A stretch of DNA of 64,000 nt from JACMNW01 sp963708425 (GTDB taxonomy: Bacteria > Pseudomonadota > Alphaproteobacteria > Rhodobacterales > Rhodobacteraceae). Positions 63,720 to 64,000 of the stretch are shown piece by piece. Where the stretch lies: the NCBI GenBank assembly GCA_963708425.1, contig OY970206.1, positions 1,922,001-1,986,000 on the forward strand, given 5' to 3'. Made by a program: the position numbers and the translations under genes. Below the pieces are notes generated by a model, which saw only the letters and a list, made by a program, of their open reading frames with translations, had not been told where the DNA came from and made no database searches. Every line of letters starts with the position of its first letter. Position 1 is the stretch's first letter.

Positions 63720-64000
63720 TCCGGGGTGGGCAACGTTAATGACCCATCGGCCGACAATGACCAAAACGGGTTCATCGCCAGTTCCCACACGTGGCCATCG
63801 GGATCGGCCCAATAACCGGAGTAACCGCCCCAGAAGACCTTTTCTGGGGCTTTTAGCGCGGTGCCCCCGGCGGCGATGGCGGCGGCGAAGGCGGCATCAA
63901 CCTCGGCCTCGGTGGCAAAGTTCTGCGCCAACGTGACGGCACCTGTGCCTAAACGCGCGCCGGGGCGACCCTGATCGGTTGCCAGATCATCGCGACCAAA
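63716..64000 (-). CDS. VOC family (glyoxalase/bleomycin-resistance-like) protein, N-terminus outside window
   Basis: The minus-strand frame is open to the window edge, so the first part is missing. Visible are FGRDDLATDQG, VTLAQNFATEAEVDAAFAAAIAAGG and VFWGGYSGYWADPDGHVWELAMNPFW, the C-terminal half of a VOC domain with the metal-ligand glutamate (WELA). Function unknown; coupled to the LysE exporter by ATGA. Confidence 0.85.
   Translation of the reverse strand, partial: FGRDDLATDQGRPGARLGTGAVTLAQNFATEAEVDAAFAAAIAAGGTALKAPEKVFWGGYSGYWADPDGHVWELAMNPFWSLSADGSLTLPTPE

Noticed and set aside
1..64000. CRISPR arrays, IS elements, integrases, rRNA genes, prophage
   Set aside because: No regularly spaced repeats, transposase or integrase motifs, or rRNA sequence blocks were seen. 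The 16S-like string at 42971 is only about 17 nt and acts as a ribosome site.

Overview
This window looks like the chromosome of an alphaproteobacterium of the Rhodobacteraceae (Roseobacter/Rhodobacter group). The evidence is indirect: aerobic-type cobalamin genes (cobG, cobF, cobN, cobE), a cobalamin riboswitch ahead of cbtBA, a serC-serA pair beside divergent serB, DUF2585 and DUF1636 proteins, high GC content and gene order. No species call is possible. No insertion sequence, integrase, prophage or CRISPR array was seen, so this reads as core chromosome with metabolic accessory operons.

Left part (1-14.6 kb): an aerobic cobalamin operon runs cobW (partial), cobN, G, H, I, J, [cobK on the opposite strand], cobL, E, M, B, A and a DUF1636 protein. 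Most junctions are 1-4 nt start/stop overlaps, which implies translational coupling. A cobalamin riboswitch then precedes cbtB-cbtA (proposed cobalt uptake), with cobF just downstream. Together these cover most steps from uroporphyrinogen III to cobyrinate a,c-diamide plus one cobaltochelatase subunit. cobS, cobT and the late adenosylation and loop-assembly genes are not in the window.

Middle part (14.6-43 kb): housekeeping and envelope genes. These are zapE, an isoprenylcysteine-methyltransferase-like protein, a fatty acid hydroxylase, a TSUP permease, serine biosynthesis (serB divergent from serC-serA), a metallophosphatase, and a pbpC plus giant alpha-2-macroglobulin pair divergent from a soluble hybrid histidine kinase with two receivers. 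Then come yaaA, recQ, yggT, a thioesterase, a UMF1 transporter, mepA, a phytase-like esterase and a VUT-family (queuosine precursor) transporter. An intergenic region at 43 kb holds a possible 18-residue peptide gene with an extreme Shine-Dalgarno and a strong terminator.

Right part (43-64 kb): arfB is coupled to an AGXT2L-like phospho-lyase/aminotransferase and an APH-type kinase. NAD salvage (pncA, pncB) and trhO follow. A tightly overlapped galactose/lactose operon (SDR, dgoK, dgoA, lactonase, GH42 beta-galactosidase) faces a GH13 alpha-glucosidase, and two MFS transporters and asd lie beyond. A decayed segment with a LuxR helix-turn-helix remnant and a palindromic operator-like site leads to tRNA-Arg(CCU), gyrB, a LysE exporter and a truncated VOC protein.

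The G/C balance of the + strand changes along the window independently of gene direction: G-rich on the left, C-rich from about 35 to 58 kb. This may mark a replication-strand boundary or an old rearrangement.
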